From NCBI GenBank assembly GCA_046347045.1, contig JAXMGX010000004.1, positions 62,001 to 126,000 on the forward strand: a DNA stretch of 64,000 nucleotides. The letters run 5' to 3'. Source of the stretch: ZC4RG30 sp046347045 (GTDB taxonomy: Bacteria > Pseudomonadota > Gammaproteobacteria > Steroidobacterales > Steroidobacteraceae). The notes below the pieces were generated by a model. The model did not search any database. It was not told the origin of the DNA and saw only the letters and a program-made list of their open reading frames with translations. Position 1 is the stretch's first letter; each line of letters opens with the position of its first letter. A program made the position numbers and the translations under genes. Positions 1 through 10,180 of the stretch are shown one piece after another.

Positions 1-2
1 AT

Positions 3-1700
3 CTGACCATCCGCTGCGCCAATGCCTACCTTGCCAACGTGACCTTGCCGGTCTCGACGACCACCATCCCGCAGGCCTGCACCACCGCGGGGGTGACGAC
101 ATTCACGCTGGGAACCATCAATGCCAACTTCCCGGCCCGTGAGTTGATCGAGACCGATCGCAAGCAGCTGCGCTGGGTCACGGGACTTAAGGGCACGTTC
201 AATCTCGGCGATACGCCGGTGACGTTTGACGCCTACTACCAGAAAGGCACAACCGACGCGGATGTGCACCTGTCGAACATGACCTTGAATGCCCGCTACA
301 ACGCTGCTATCGACGCGATTCGCGACACGGCCGGCAATCTGGTGTGCCGGTCCACGGTTGCTCAGGCGCAGGGCTGCATTCCGTTCAATGTTTTCAGCGG
401 CGCACCAGTTACCCTGGCGCAGTTCCAGTGGATGGCGCCGGTCAATGGTCCGTACCAGCTCAACGATTTCCAGCAGGATGTCGCTGCCGCCTCGTTCAAC
501 ATGAGCCCGTTCAAGACTTGGGCCGGAGACGTCTCGATTGCCTTCGGCGCCGAATACCGGGGCGAGTCATATGTGACCGTGGCAGATCCGTACGGCAACG
601 GCATCACCGCGACGACCCCCAACTCGGCCGCCTATCCGGTCGACGGGCTTCTGAACACCACTGGCACAAACTGGTTTGCGGGCAACTTCAAAAATGGACA
701 CGGCGCCTTCCATGTCCGCGAAGCGTTCCTGGAGTTTGCGATTCCCCTGGCCAACAGCGATCAGATCGGCAAAATCGATCTGAACCTGGGCGGTCGTCTG
801 GCTGACTACAGCACTGCCGGCACTGCCAAGACGTGGAAGGTCGGCGCCAGCTGGGAGACGCCGCTTGAGGGCCTGAGGGTGCGTGGTGTGGTGTCACGCG
901 ACATCCGGGCACCGAATCTCAACGACCTGTTTACGCCGATAACTGCTGCGACACAGAACGTCACCAACCGCGCCAACAATGCCAATGTCCAGGTGCTGGC
1001 CACCACGATCGGCAACACGGCGCTGCGTCCTGAAGTGGGCAAGACATGGGAGCTCGGCAGCGTCTACCGGCCGTCGTTTCTGCCCAATCTGAGCCTGTCG
1101 TTCGACTACTACGACATCAAGCTCAACAAGGCCATCTCGACGCTGACCATCCAGCAGATCGTGGACCTTTGCTACAACGGCAACACCGCCTACTGCTCCA
1201 ACGTCAAGCTGACGGGCGTGCTGGGGACTACCGACTACCCGTACGTCATCATGCAGCCGTTCAATCTGGCGTCACTGAAGGCGCGAGGCTTCGATGTCGA
1301 GGTGGGCTACCTGTTCAATCTGGGGGCCATGGGATCCCTCAACCTCCGCGCGCTGGCGACCCGCTCGATCGACATGATCAGCAACACCGGCGTTGCCGGT
1401 CAGCAGATTGCCCAGCTTGCCGGTGGCAATGGCGAGGGATCCGGCATTCCACGGTGGAAGGCGCTGTTCAGTCAGTCATGGAGCAATGACAAGGCATCGC
1501 TGACTCTGACGGAACGACTGATCAGTTCCGGCAAGATCGATCCGGAGGCCATCGTGTGCGCCAGTGGATGCCCGGCAACCACGGTCCAGCACCCGACCTA
1601 CAATTTCAATCACATTCCAAGTGCGCTGTATGTCGACTTGGGCGGCAACTACAAGCTGGGTCAGGGGCTCGAGACGTACTTCAAGGTCGACAACTGTTGA
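3..1700 (+). pseudogene. TonB-dependent receptor, C-terminal part truncated by IS21 element
   Basis: The frame is open from the window edge, so the signal peptide, TonB box and most of the plug lie upstream of base 1. The visible part is outer-membrane beta-barrel sequence of the TonB-dependent receptor family. It has alternating aromatic strands, a 'RDIRAPNLNDLF' segment followed by 'ALRPEVGKTWELG', and late strands ending 'GLETYFKVDN', which is the usual approach to the last strands. The genuine coding sequence stops at 1694, where the inverted repeat of an IS21-family element begins. The final residue and stop codon (1695-1700) belong to the IS. The terminal barrel strand needed for outer-membrane assembly is lost, so the protein is probably not functional. 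The substrate cannot be told from this fragment. Confidence 0.85.
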
Positions 1701-1799
1701 TTTGCACCCAATACTGACCCGTCTGTAAGGGGTATTTGCATCCAATTTTGACCCACGTGTACACCCCCATCCTGCTCTCAGGGGCAGGAGATTTCTGGA

Positions 1800-3282
1800 G
1801 TGATCGACGAAGCTGGCGATATTGAGTGTTATTCGACGCTGGCACCTGCGCGAAGGGGTGCCGATCCACAAAGTCCCGGCGCACCAAGCTGTCCCGGAAC
1901 ACCATCCGCGAGTACCTGGCCAGTGGCGTGGTGGAGCCTGTCTACCCGCAGCGCAAGAGCCCGAGCAAGCTCGACCCGTTTGCCGACATGTTGGCCTGCT
2001 GGCTGGAGCGCGAGGCCGGCCGCGGCCGCAAGCTTCGGCAACTGGCGCCAGCTTTATCGGGATCTGCAGGCGCTGGGTTATCGCGGATCGTACGACCGGG
2101 TGGCGGCCTTTGCCCGGCAGTGGCAGCGCAGGCAGCAGGAGGCAGAGCGCACCAGCCGCGGCACGTTCGTGCCTCTGGTGTTCGCGCCGGGAGAGGCGTT
2201 CCAGTTCGACTGGAGCGAGGACTGGGCGGTCATCGGTGGTGAGCGCTGCAAGTTCTACGTGGCGCAGTTCAAGCTCAGCCACAGCCGTGCGTTCCTGCTG
2301 CGGGCCTATCCGCAGCAGAGCCACGAGATGCTCTTCGATGCCCACAACCACGCCTTCGCCGTCTTTGGCGGCGTGCCCGGCGCGGCATCTACGACAACAT
2401 GAAGACCGCCGTGGACAAGGTCGGGCGCGGCAAGGAGCGCACCGTCAACGCGCGCTTCCGAGGCCATGACCGCCCACTTCCTGTTCGATGCGGACTTCTG
2501 CAACCCGGCCGCGGGCTGGGAGAAGGGCCAGATCGAGAAGAACGTTCGCGATGCGAGGCCGCGCATCTGGCACGAGGTGCCCCGGTTCCCGGACCTGCCC
2601 GCGCTCAACGACTGGCTGCAGCGGCGCTGCATCGCGCGAGGTGGAGCCAGATCAAGCATCCCGAGCAGTCGCATCGCACCGTGGCCGAGGTGCTCGCCGG
2701 TAGCCATGATGCACGCGCCATCGCCGTTCGACGGATATGTCGAGGACACCAAGCGCGTCTCGCCCACCTGCCTGATCGCCTTCGAGCGCAACCGCTACAG
2801 CGTCGGCCTCCTTCACCAACCGGCCCGTGAGCGTGCATGCCTATGCCGACCGGCTCGTCGTGGTGGCCGAAGGGCAGATCATCGCCGAGCATGCGCGGCT
2901 GTTCGCGCGCGTCACAGCAGCAACGCGGCGCGCACGATCTACGACTGGCGCCATTACCTGGCCGTCATCAGCGCAAGCCCGGCGCGCTGCGCAACGGCGC
3001 GCCGTTCGCCACGTTCCCGGACGGGTTCCGGCGACTGCAGGCCGTGCTGCTCAAGCGCCCGGGCGGGGATCGGGAGATGGTGGAGATCCTCGCACTGGTG
3101 CTGCGCCATGACGAGCAGGCCGTGCTGTGCGCGGTGGAGCTGGCGCTGGGTCGGCACCGTCTCCAAGCCGCACATCCTGAACCTGCTGAGCCGGCTGCTG
3201 GCCACGGATGCCGCCTGCGCCCATCCACACGCCACGGCGCACGGCATTGCAGGAAGAGCCACAGGCCAACGTGGATCGCTGA
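1800..3282 (+). pseudogene. istA: IS21 transposase IstA, frameshifted
   Basis: IstA-like sequence is spread over at least three reading frames. An N-terminal helix-turn-helix part has 'LSRNTIREYLASGVVEP'. The core follows with 'FQFDWSEDW' (first catalytic Asp), 'YDNMKTAVDKVGRGK' (second Asp region) and 'AGWEKGQIEKNVRD' (Glu region). The C-terminal part has 'SKPHILNLLSRLL', ending with 'EEPQANVDR' before a stop at 3280-3282. Shifts near 1870, 2030, 2380, 2460, 2640 and beyond break the gene, so no full-length transposase can be made. It precedes istB in the usual IS21 order. Confidence 0.8.
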
Positions 3283-3305
3283 GCAACCATGCTGGGGAGA
3301 TCGCC

Positions 3306-4082
3306 ATGTCGGTTGATACCTTGGCCGTCACCCTCAAGTCCCTGAAGCTCCATGGCATGGCCCAGGCGGTGGATGACCTGTCGGCCCAGCATGGACCTGC
3401 GTTCAATCAAGCCCGCCCGATACTGGAAGACCTGATCAAGGCCGAGGTTGCCGAGCGCGAAGTGCGCTCGGTCAACTACCAGCTCAAGGGCGCGGTTCCC
3501 CGCGCACCGTGATCTGGCCGGGTTCAGTTCGAGCACAGCGATGTGGATGCCGCGCTCATCAAGACCCTGCACGAGTGCCAGTTCCTGCGCAGTGCCCACA
3601 ACGTCGTGTTCGTCGGCGGCCACGGCACCGGCAAAACCCATCTGGCCACCGCCATCGGCATCGAGGCCGTGATGCATCATCGACTGCGCGTGCGGTTCTT
3701 CTCCACCGTCGATCTGGTCAACCAGCTCGAGGCCGAGAAGGCGCTGAACCGCAGTGGGCATCTGAAACCGAGGTCTCGCCAGCACTGACCTGGTGATCCT
3801 GGATGAGCTGGGCTACCTGCCGTTCTCGCAGACGGGCGGCGCGCTGCTGTTCCACCTGCTCAGCAAGCTCTACGAGCGCACCAGCGTGCTGGTGACCACC
3901 AACCTGAGCTTCTCGAGTGGGCCAGCGTGTTCGGCGACGCAAAGATGACCACCGCACTGCTGGACCGGTTCACTCATCACTGCCACATCGTCGAGACCGG
4001 CAACGACAGCTACCGGTTCAAGAACAGCAGCTCAACCCAACCCCGCAAGGAGCGACGAACAGGCAAATCCAACCCTTCCTGA
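3306..4082 (+). pseudogene. istB: IS21 helper ATPase IstB, frameshifted
   Basis: The start is ATG at 3306 with 'MSVDTLAVTLKSLKLHGMAQ', the typical IstB N-terminus. The P-loop 'GGHGTGKTH' lies at about 3619-3645 and Walker B 'LVILDELGYLPF' follows in another frame from about 3790. The end is 'LLDRFTHHCHIVETGNDSYRFK' with a stop at 4080-4082. At least two single-base shifts (about 3500-3530 and about 3770) separate these segments. IstB would be the AAA+ target-selection ATPase that partners IstA. It is inactive as written. Confidence 0.85.
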
Positions 4083-4155
4083 GCGATACTGACAACGACC
4101 AAGGCGGGTCAACTTTGGATGCAAATCCCGGGTCAGCTTTAGGCGCAAATCAACA

Positions 4156-4800
4156 CTGGTACATCACTTACCGTCTGAGCTACCGGGACCTGGCCGCCAT
4201 GATGGCGGAGCGGGGCGTTGTTGTTTCCCACTCGACAATCCTGCGCTGGGTGCTGCGGTATGTGCCGGAGTACGAGGCCCGCTGGGCGAGATATGCCAAG
4301 CCGGTCAGCAGCTCATGGCGGATGGACGAAACCGCGGTCCGGGTGAGGGGCGGGAATCACTATCTATATCGGGCCGTGGATAAATACGGCAAGTCGGTGG
4401 ATTCGCTGCTTTGTGCCGGACGGGACAGGGCAGCCGCCGAGGCATTCTTTGAGCGCGCAGTAGCGAAACAAGATGCCCGCTGGCCCGACAAGATCAATGT
4501 TGATGGATATGCAGCAACGCATGTGGCCCTGCGGACGCTAGGCAAGAAGGATCGCCGCTGGAGGTCAGTCGATGTCCGCTGCAATCGCTACCTCAATAAT
4601 TTCGTCGAGCAGGACCACCGGGCGATCAAGCGACGCTGTGCCTCGATGCTCGGGCTGAAAACCTTTGAGTCTGCCGCTGTCACGTTCTCAGGCATTGAAT
4701 TGGCGCATCGGATCCGGAAGCGGCAGTTCCTCCTTCCCGCCGCAGGCGGTAAGAATTGCGCGTCGCTCAAGGAGCTCTGGGATATCGCCCTCGGTGACCG
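4156..4800 (+). pseudogene. IS6-family transposase, N-terminally truncated
   Basis: Starting directly at the IS21 right end, the frame reads 'WYITYRLSYRDLAAMMAERG', which corresponds to about residue 25-45 of an IS6/IS240-type transposase. The first DDE Asp is in 'WRMDETAVRVRG', the second in 'DKINVDGYAATHVAL', and the Glu in 'NNFVEQDHRAIKRR'. The C-terminal 'FESAAVTFSGIELAHRIRKRQ' is also typical. About 25 N-terminal residues and the left inverted repeat are missing, replaced by the IS21 end. The frame continues without a stop into unrelated integrase-like sequence, so the real transposase end near 4740-4800 is not marked by a stop codon. Confidence 0.8.
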
Positions 4801-4889
4801 GCAGCAGCAGTTGGGTTCTTCTCATCCAGACCGCTGGCCGATTGCTAATGCACCAGAACTCAATCGACGGCGCACTCGCCCGCGTGAAG

Positions 4890-5173
4890 GCAGACGCATT
4901 GAGAAAGCAGGATCTCGGCGCTACTCGCGAAAGGTCACGATCGGCCGCGGACTGTACATGCTAGTCACACCAAGAGGAGGCAGATACTGGCGCTACGACT
5001 ATCGATTCCGCGGCAAGCACAAGACGCTGGCCTTGGGGGTTTATCCAGATACACCGCTCGAAGCGGCGACAAGAGCTCATAAAGCGGCCAGGTCGATGCT
5101 CGCAAGGGGACTGGATCCGTCGCCCCAAAGGGGCAGGGTCATTCTGAGTCCGTCGCAGCACTCCGACAGCTAG
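4890..5173 (+). pseudogene. P4-type tyrosine integrase, N-terminal (DUF4102) remnant
   Basis: Residues such as 'GRGLYMLVTPRGGRYWRYDY' and 'HKTLALGVYPDTPLEAATRA', followed by 'LARGLDPS', match the N-terminal arm-binding domain (DUF4102) of P4-like integrases. No catalytic domain follows. The frame ends at 5173 after a few unrelated residues. It is in frame with the upstream IS6 transposase remnant, which is probably accidental. The fragment is likely the relic of an older island and is separate from the split integrase at 37222/55792, whose own N-terminal domain has a different sequence. Confidence 0.7.
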
Positions 5174-5786
5174 CGCTTTGCGGAGGCAGCAAAGAACGTG
5201 CCGGCATTCTGGATGGCGCTGCGTCCCTCAGCCAGTATGAAAGCAAACGCCCGCCAGACATGAATCTTCCTCGGCCAGATCGTCAGGCGCGCGGACACGC
5301 CTGCTACTACCGCTGCGCGGCAAACGCGCCCGGTATCCTCGAAAAGGAGTTCTGCTGAACCCACCGGGATCAGGAGAGAGGGCAAACCCGAGAGGTCGCC
5401 CCCCAGCGGGAATGCCAGGGGCGGGCGCACCTGCGTGCTGCCCGGGTAGTGTGAGGCAGCAGCCCTGAGTTCCGTCTGGCGGCCGAATTGGGCTATGGCA
5501 CGGTCGTGGTTCACCGGATCGGCAGGCGTCCGTCGTGGATATGCACACTGCTGGCCAGCATCCACGTGGGCATGCAGTGACCGGGTCGGCGCCCGCAATG
5601 GCGCTGAAAGTCAGCATGGCACATACAATGACTACGACGTGACGCGTCGGCGAGCCAGTTTACGCAGGGTTGCCGACCCAGCCAAGGTTCCGTGTGAACC
5701 GTTTCGTAACGGTATGCAACGTGATCCTGAAGCCCGGGACCGGGGATCATGCACGACCTTTTTGTGCGTTTGGAGTGTGTCGAACA
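5174..5786. other. Region without a convincing gene
   Basis: This 610-bp gap lies between the integrase relic and the siderophore receptor. Open frames exist on both strands (for example minus 5170-5598), but none has a ribosome-binding site with recognisable protein features, and their composition looks like out-of-frame GC-rich sequence. The last 100 bp must hold the promoter of the downstream receptor. I see no clear Fur-box palindrome in it. Confidence 0.4.
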
Positions 5787-7940
5787 ATGCAAAAATTCTT
5801 GCTTGGGCTGACTGGCGTCTCTGCCTTGATTTCAGCAGTGGCGTGGTCGGCAGAACCGCGACCCTCCGAACCGCTCCTGAGTGAGGTCACCGTCACGGCA
5901 GCCAAGTTGCGTCCACTCGACGAGATTTCGCCAACCGCAAGTCGACTGGGTCTGAGTGTGCGTGAAACACCCGGGACGGTGGATGTCATCGACTCCGACC
6001 AGATGCTGGGGCGGGGTTACGCAACGCTGGACGTCGCCACGGCAAGTCTTCCGGGCGTCACCACAGGCGGCTCACCCGGTGACCTGGCCGATTTCTCCAT
6101 GCGTGGGTTCAGCGGCGAGCAGGTCGTGTTCCTGCACGACGGCCTGTATCTCGGCCCTTCGAACATGACGAATCGGCCGGCCAACACCTTCAATCTCGAG
6201 CGGGTTGAAGTCCTGAAAGGACCGGCCTCGGTTCTCTACGGCCAGGGCCCGGTGGGCGGTGCGGTGAACGCAGTCAGCAAGCGCCCCCGCATTGGCGCCT
6301 CGGGTATCGACTACGCCGCATCCGCGGGTCGCTTCGGCACGCTGAACCTCGGAGTCGGCCTGGGGTACACGATGGGGAGCGATACGGCGCTGCGCCTTGA
6401 TGCCAGCCGTACGCGTTCCGACGGCTACGTCGATGGCGCCGGGTCCGACTCGACCAACATCACCGGCGGCGTGCTTTGGCGCGCGGGAGATGTCGCTGTT
6501 GAATTCTACATGGACTACCTTCGCGACCACCCCTCCGCGTACTTCGGTACGCCGCTGCTGCCGGTGTCCTTCGCCTCGCAGCCGCTCAACGGCGTGATCG
6601 ATACCTCGAGTGGCCTGACGCTGGATCGCCGCACTCGCCAGGTCAACTACAACGTGGCGGATCGCCGCATCGCCTCGCGCCAGTTCTGGCCCCAGCTCAA
6701 GGTCGACTGGAAGCTCGGCGACTCGCTCGCGCTGCGCAATGTCGCCTACTACTTCGACGCCGAACGCACCTGGATCAATTCAGAGGTCTATGCGTTCAAT
6801 CCGACCACGCAGCGCATCGATCGCGACCGATTCTTCGTGCTGCACGACCAGCAACTGGCCGGAGACCAGCTGACGGCCCTGCACACCGGACAGATCCTGG
6901 GACACACCAGCCGGACCACACTGGGGGCGGATTTCAGCCACCTGGATTTCCTGCGCACACGTGGCTTCCCGGATGGCGACAGCGTCGATGTGTTCGCGCC
7001 GGTGCCCGGCCTGTTTGGTCCGCTCGATGACCGTCGCCAGAGCCCAACCAAGTGGGACAGCACGGCAGTGTTCTTCGAGAACGTCACCGATGTCGCTCCG
7101 GCCACCAAGCTCGTGCTGGCCGGCCGCTACGATCACCTTGACCTGGTGCGCAGAAACCTCCTGGACGGCGTGGAGCTGCCCAGCGGCTTCCGGCGCAAGT
7201 TCAACAGCAGCAACTGGCGCGTAGGGTTGGTGCAGGAGCTCAGTGCGGCGCTGACGGCCTACGCCTCGTACAACACGGGGAAGGCTCCCGTAGGCGACAA
7301 CATCTTCCTGGTGAATGCCGGGCAGGACTTCAAGCTGAGCAGCGCGCGGCAGTTCGAGGCAGGCCTCAAGTACGCCGACGCACAGGGCCGCGGTGACTTC
7401 ACCGCTGCGGTCTACGACATCCGCCGCTCCAACCTGCTGACCCAGATCGACAACTCCGGCAGCGTGAGCAACATCGGCAGCCAGAAGTCGCGCGGGCTGG
7501 AGCTGTCAGGCAACGTCCGGCCGCTGCGCAACTGGACGGTCAGCGCGAACCTGGCCTATACCAGCGCGCACTACGGCACCTTCGTCGATCCGAACTACGG
7601 CATCGACGCCAGCGGCAATCGCACGCCCAACGCGCCGCGGCTGGTGACCAACTTCTGGACCAGCCTGCGCGACGTGGCGGGCACGCCCCTGGAACTGGGC
7701 GGCGCACTCCGGACCGTGGGCAGCCGCTATGGCGACAGCGGCAATCAGCTGCGACTGAAGGCCTACTCGGTCACCGATGTGTATGCCAACTATCGGCTCA
7801 GCGAGCGACTGATGCTGACCGGTCGGGTAAGCAATGTGTTCGACAAGGCGTTTGCGCAGTGGGCCGATATCTTCTATCCGACCGAGGTGCTGCTCGGGGC
7901 GCCGCGCCGCTTCGAAATTGGCGTGGTCGGCAAACTCTAG
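5787..7940 (+). CDS. TonB-dependent siderophore receptor
   Basis: This is a 717-aa outer-membrane receptor of the ferric-siderophore type. The start is ATG 5787, because it gives a clean signal peptide (MQKFLLGLTGVSALISAVAW, cleavage after about residue 22). The frame is open further upstream, but that extension is hydrophilic and not signal-like. A TonB-box-like 'LSEVTVTA' follows, then a plug with 'VETPGTVDVI'-type and 'FNLERVEVLKGPASVLYGQG' motifs, and a 22-strand-type barrel. The last strand ends 'RRFEIGVVGKL'. A PepSY membrane protein follows 18 bp after the stop, an arrangement commonly seen for iron-siderophore uptake loci. It would bind a ferric siderophore outside the cell and import it using TonB/ExbBD energy. 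The exact ligand is unknown. Confidence 0.9.
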   Translation: MQKFLLGLTGVSALISAVAWSAEPRPSEPLLSEVTVTAAKLRPLDEISPTASRLGLSVRETPGTVDVIDSDQMLGRGYATLDVATASLPGVTTGGSPGDLADFSMRGFSGEQVVFLHDGLYLGPSNMTNRPANTFNLERVEVLKGPASVLYGQGPVGGAVNAVSKRPRIGASGIDYAASAGRFGTLNLGVGLGYTMGSDTALRLDASRTRSDGYVDGAGSDSTNITGGVLWRAGDVAVEFYMDYLRDHPSAYFGTPLLPVSFASQPLNGVIDTSSGLTLDRRTRQVNYNVADRRIASRQFWPQLKVDWKLGDSLALRNVAYYFDAERTWINSEVYAFNPTTQRIDRDRFFVLHDQQLAGDQLTALHTGQILGHTSRTTLGADFSHLDFLRTRGFPDGDSVDVFAPVPGLFGPLDDRRQSPTKWDSTAVFFENVTDVAPATKLVLAGRYDHLDLVRRNLLDGVELPSGFRRKFNSSNWRVGLVQELSAALTAYASYNTGKAPVGDNIFLVNAGQDFKLSSARQFEAGLKYADAQGRGDFTAAVYDIRRSNLLTQIDNSGSVSNIGSQKSRGLELSGNVRPLRNWTVSANLAYTSAHYGTFVDPNYGIDASGNRTPNAPRLVTNFWTSLRDVAGTPLELGGALRTVGSRYGDSGNQLRLKAYSVTDVYANYRLSERLMLTGRVSNVFDKAFAQWADIFYPTEVLLGAPRRFEIGVVGKL

Positions 7941-7958
7941 GGTTTGCCGCCTGACCCG

Positions 7959-9416
7959 ATGCTTAGGCCGGATAGTGCAGGGTTGAGGACGCTGGTCTGG
8001 CTACATCGCTGGGGCAGCGTCCTTACCTGCCTGCTGTTCGCAATGTGGTTCGCATCCGGCGCCGTGATGCTCTTCGAGCCGTTTCCCGCACTCTCCGATC
8101 CCGAGCGAGCCAGGCATGCCGAACCCATCGACCTGGGGGGCATTTCCCTCGAGCCTGCGGCTGCGGTGCGCCGCGTCCCCGGCGCAAGCTCGTTGCGACT
8201 GGTCAGCAGGGATGCGCAACCTGTCTATCTCGCCGGTGACGGCTTGGCGCCGGAAGTGGCGATCGACGCACGGTCCGGTGCGCTGCTGCGTGACATCGAC
8301 GCAGCCGCGGCGGGCCGTATCGCGGCGCGATTCGCCGGCGCCCGCGTGCGGCGTGTGATTCCCGACGTCCGCTACGATCAGTGGATCGTGCACCAGGGGT
8401 TCGATTCCGACCGGCCGTACTATCGCGTCGAGGTGGATGACGCCGCGCGCACCGAGCTCTACATCGCCGCGCGTACCGGCGAAGTACGGCAACGCACCAC
8501 CAGGCACCAGCGCGTCCTCAATTGGGGCGGCGCCGTCGTCCACTGGATCTACTTCACGCCGGTTCGCAAGCACTGGTCGGCCTGGGATCGGCTGGTATGG
8601 TGGGTGTCGCTCGTCGCGTTCTGTTCGGCGACCATCGGGATGGTGCTGGGCGTTTACCGATTCGTGCAGGGACGGCGCGCGCGGGGTCGTGGATTCGACA
8701 TGTACCGGCGCTGGCTGCGATGGCACCACGTGCTGGGCGTCTGTGCCGGTGTGTTCCTGTTGTGCTGGATGGGCAGCGGCTGGCTTTCCATGGATCACAA
8801 CCGGCTGTTCTCCGTCGCCGGCGTCGACCCCGGACGCAGGGCGCGCTTCGAGGGCGGGGACCTGCAGCACTCCGCGTCGTCGATGTCCCTGCAGGCGCTG
8901 CAGTCCCTCCGCGAGGGGCGCTACAGCGAAGTGCAGTTCCGCGTGGTGCAGGGTCTCAGCTTTGTCGTGACCCGGAGTCGCGAGGGATCGAGTGTGCTGC
9001 TCTCCGGCGAGGCGGCAGCGCGAGGAAAGCTTCCCGCGCCGTTGCTGCGCTCCGCTGTCGCCGCGGCCTGGCCCGAGACGCAGGTAGATCAGGCACGGCC
9101 CGGGGCCCTGCAGGACTTCTACGGCCGCGCTGAGGAAGTGCCCTCCGGAGTAGTGGGCTTCACCCTTCAGGAAGCGGATCGGCCTGCCAGGCTGCTGTTT
9201 GTCGACAGTGCCCGGGGCGAGATGGTCGCCGTTCTGGATGCCAGTCGGCGGCGCTATGCCTGGCTCTACTACGGCATGCATACGTGGCGACTGCCCGGCC
9301 TGTACGCGCACGAGACCCTGCGCGAGTCATTGATGCTGGTTGTGCTGGCTGCGGGTTTCCTGCTGAGCATCACCGGAGTGGTGCTCGGCGTCCGGCGGCT
9401 TGGAAAGCGCCGCTAG
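7959..9416 (+). CDS. PepSY-associated transmembrane protein (PiuB-like)
   Basis: About 485 aa. The first transmembrane segment is at about residues 20-40 ('SVLTCLLFAMWFASGAVML'), then a periplasmic PepSY-type region. A paired membrane block follows ('WWVSLVAFCSATIGMVLGVY' and 'HVLGVCAGVFLLCWMGSGWL'), a second periplasmic domain, and a last helix ('SLMLVVLAAGFLLSITGVVLG'). This is the PepSY/PiuB architecture often placed beside TonB siderophore receptors and thought to act as an inner-membrane reductase or iron-release factor. The family assignment is from topology. The start could be ATG 7959 or an in-frame TTG at 7944; neither has a strong ribosome-binding site. It is translationally close to the receptor and probably co-transcribed with it. 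Confidence 0.8.
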   Translation: MLRPDSAGLRTLVWLHRWGSVLTCLLFAMWFASGAVMLFEPFPALSDPERARHAEPIDLGGISLEPAAAVRRVPGASSLRLVSRDAQPVYLAGDGLAPEVAIDARSGALLRDIDAAAAGRIAARFAGARVRRVIPDVRYDQWIVHQGFDSDRPYYRVEVDDAARTELYIAARTGEVRQRTTRHQRVLNWGGAVVHWIYFTPVRKHWSAWDRLVWWVSLVAFCSATIGMVLGVYRFVQGRRARGRGFDMYRRWLRWHHVLGVCAGVFLLCWMGSGWLSMDHNRLFSVAGVDPGRRARFEGGDLQHSASSMSLQALQSLREGRYSEVQFRVVQGLSFVVTRSREGSSVLLSGEAAARGKLPAPLLRSAVAAAWPETQVDQARPGALQDFYGRAEEVPSGVVGFTLQEADRPARLLFVDSARGEMVAVLDASRRRYAWLYYGMHTWRLPGLYAHETLRESLMLVVLAAGFLLSITGVVLGVRRLGKRR

Positions 9417-9661
9417 CGTTCAGCAGTCCCTCGCCAACGGAAGACCCGTGAATGACTCCCTTTCGGGCATCACGTCGAGGCGATTTGGGCTATGCACACT
9501 GCGTATGTATCTGGGGGCGGTCAGGCGACGATGACTGCTGGACTGCAGCTATATCTGATGTTCGGGCCAGTGGAATATCGGCCGAGGCGCCGGCGGCATG
9601 TCGCGCGCTAGCCAGGAAGTGAGAAGAAGGCTGTGATAGCCAGGACGTCTACAGACCAATC

Positions 9662-10180
9662 ATGAAGGGCGCCTCTGTATTCGGTCAGAGCCGAGAGCGG
9701 GCGTGTGTCTTTCACGACAGCGTCACTGTCAAAGTCGAAGCATCCCAATTGTTCGATCATTTGGACGATCAGTCGAAACTGTCGGGCCATATGACTCGCC
9801 GATCGCTGATGATGGGCGGCGGCCGGATGGTTTACGAGTTCGATGCAGGTCGTGGGCGGGCCGTGGGGTCGGTAATCCGCATGACTGGCTCCGCGTTCGG
9901 AATCAGTCTCTTCGTGGAAGAAGTCGTGACAGAGCGCGTCCCGCCGCTGCGAAAGATGTGGCGAACTGTCGGAACGCCCAGACTCATGATTCTGGAGTCT
10001 TACGAGATGGGATTCGATATATCCCCGGACCAGCAGTCCTCGACGATTGACGTGTGGATATCCTATGTCCCGCGGTGGCGGAAAGGGCTTGTTGGCCGAA
10101 TCGCCAGAATCCTCTCCGCGTACTACGCCCGATGGTGCGTGCAACGCATGCGGGATGATGCAGGTTGCCTGGTGGCCTAG
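9662..10180 (+). CDS. SRPBCC-family small protein
   Basis: 172 aa. The layout is that of a START/polyketide-cyclase-like (SRPBCC) ligand-binding fold. A beta strand 'DSVTVKVEASQLFDHLDDQSKLSGH' begins it; helix positions and the segments 'MMGGGRMVYEFDAGRGRAVG', 'VVTERVPPLRKMWRTVG' and a C-terminal amphipathic helix 'YYARWCVQRMRDDA' follow. There is no signal peptide. The function is unknown; related proteins are often encoded near copper genes. It converges on the copper ATPase, and the two stop codons share the palindrome CTAG at 10177-10180. Confidence 0.6.
   Translation: MKGASVFGQSRERACVFHDSVTVKVEASQLFDHLDDQSKLSGHMTRRSLMMGGGRMVYEFDAGRGRAVGSVIRMTGSAFGISLFVEEVVTERVPPLRKMWRTVGTPRLMILESYEMGFDISPDQQSSTIDVWISYVPRWRKGLVGRIARILSAYYARWCVQRMRDDAGCLVA

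Larger units (their letters stand above)
1695..4155 (+). mobile_element. IS21-family insertion sequence, decayed
   Basis: The left end (1695) starts TGTTGATTTGC and the right end (4155) finishes GCAAATCAACA, a matching terminal inverted repeat. Each end carries a second internal copy of the motif (TTTGCATCC...TTGACCC), as is normal for the multiple terminal repeats of IS21 elements. Inside are remnants of istA and istB in the usual order. Both genes are broken by several single-base shifts. The 7 bp to the left (gacaac side) and right (ctggtac side) do not match, so no target duplication is visible. The flanking genes, a TonB receptor and an IS6 transposase, are unrelated and both truncated at the element edges, so a deletion or recombination has occurred at this IS. 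Confidence 0.85.

Noticed and set aside
5170..5617. Minus-strand frames that could encode a small Cys/His protein (DUF2946-like)
   Set aside because: No clean signal peptide plus ribosome-binding site in one frame. The Cys and His words are split over two frames and look like GC-rich shadow sequence.
8001..9311. 436-codon minus-strand frame opposite the PepSY protein
   Set aside because: Antisense shadow of a clear membrane-protein gene. No family motif or start signal.
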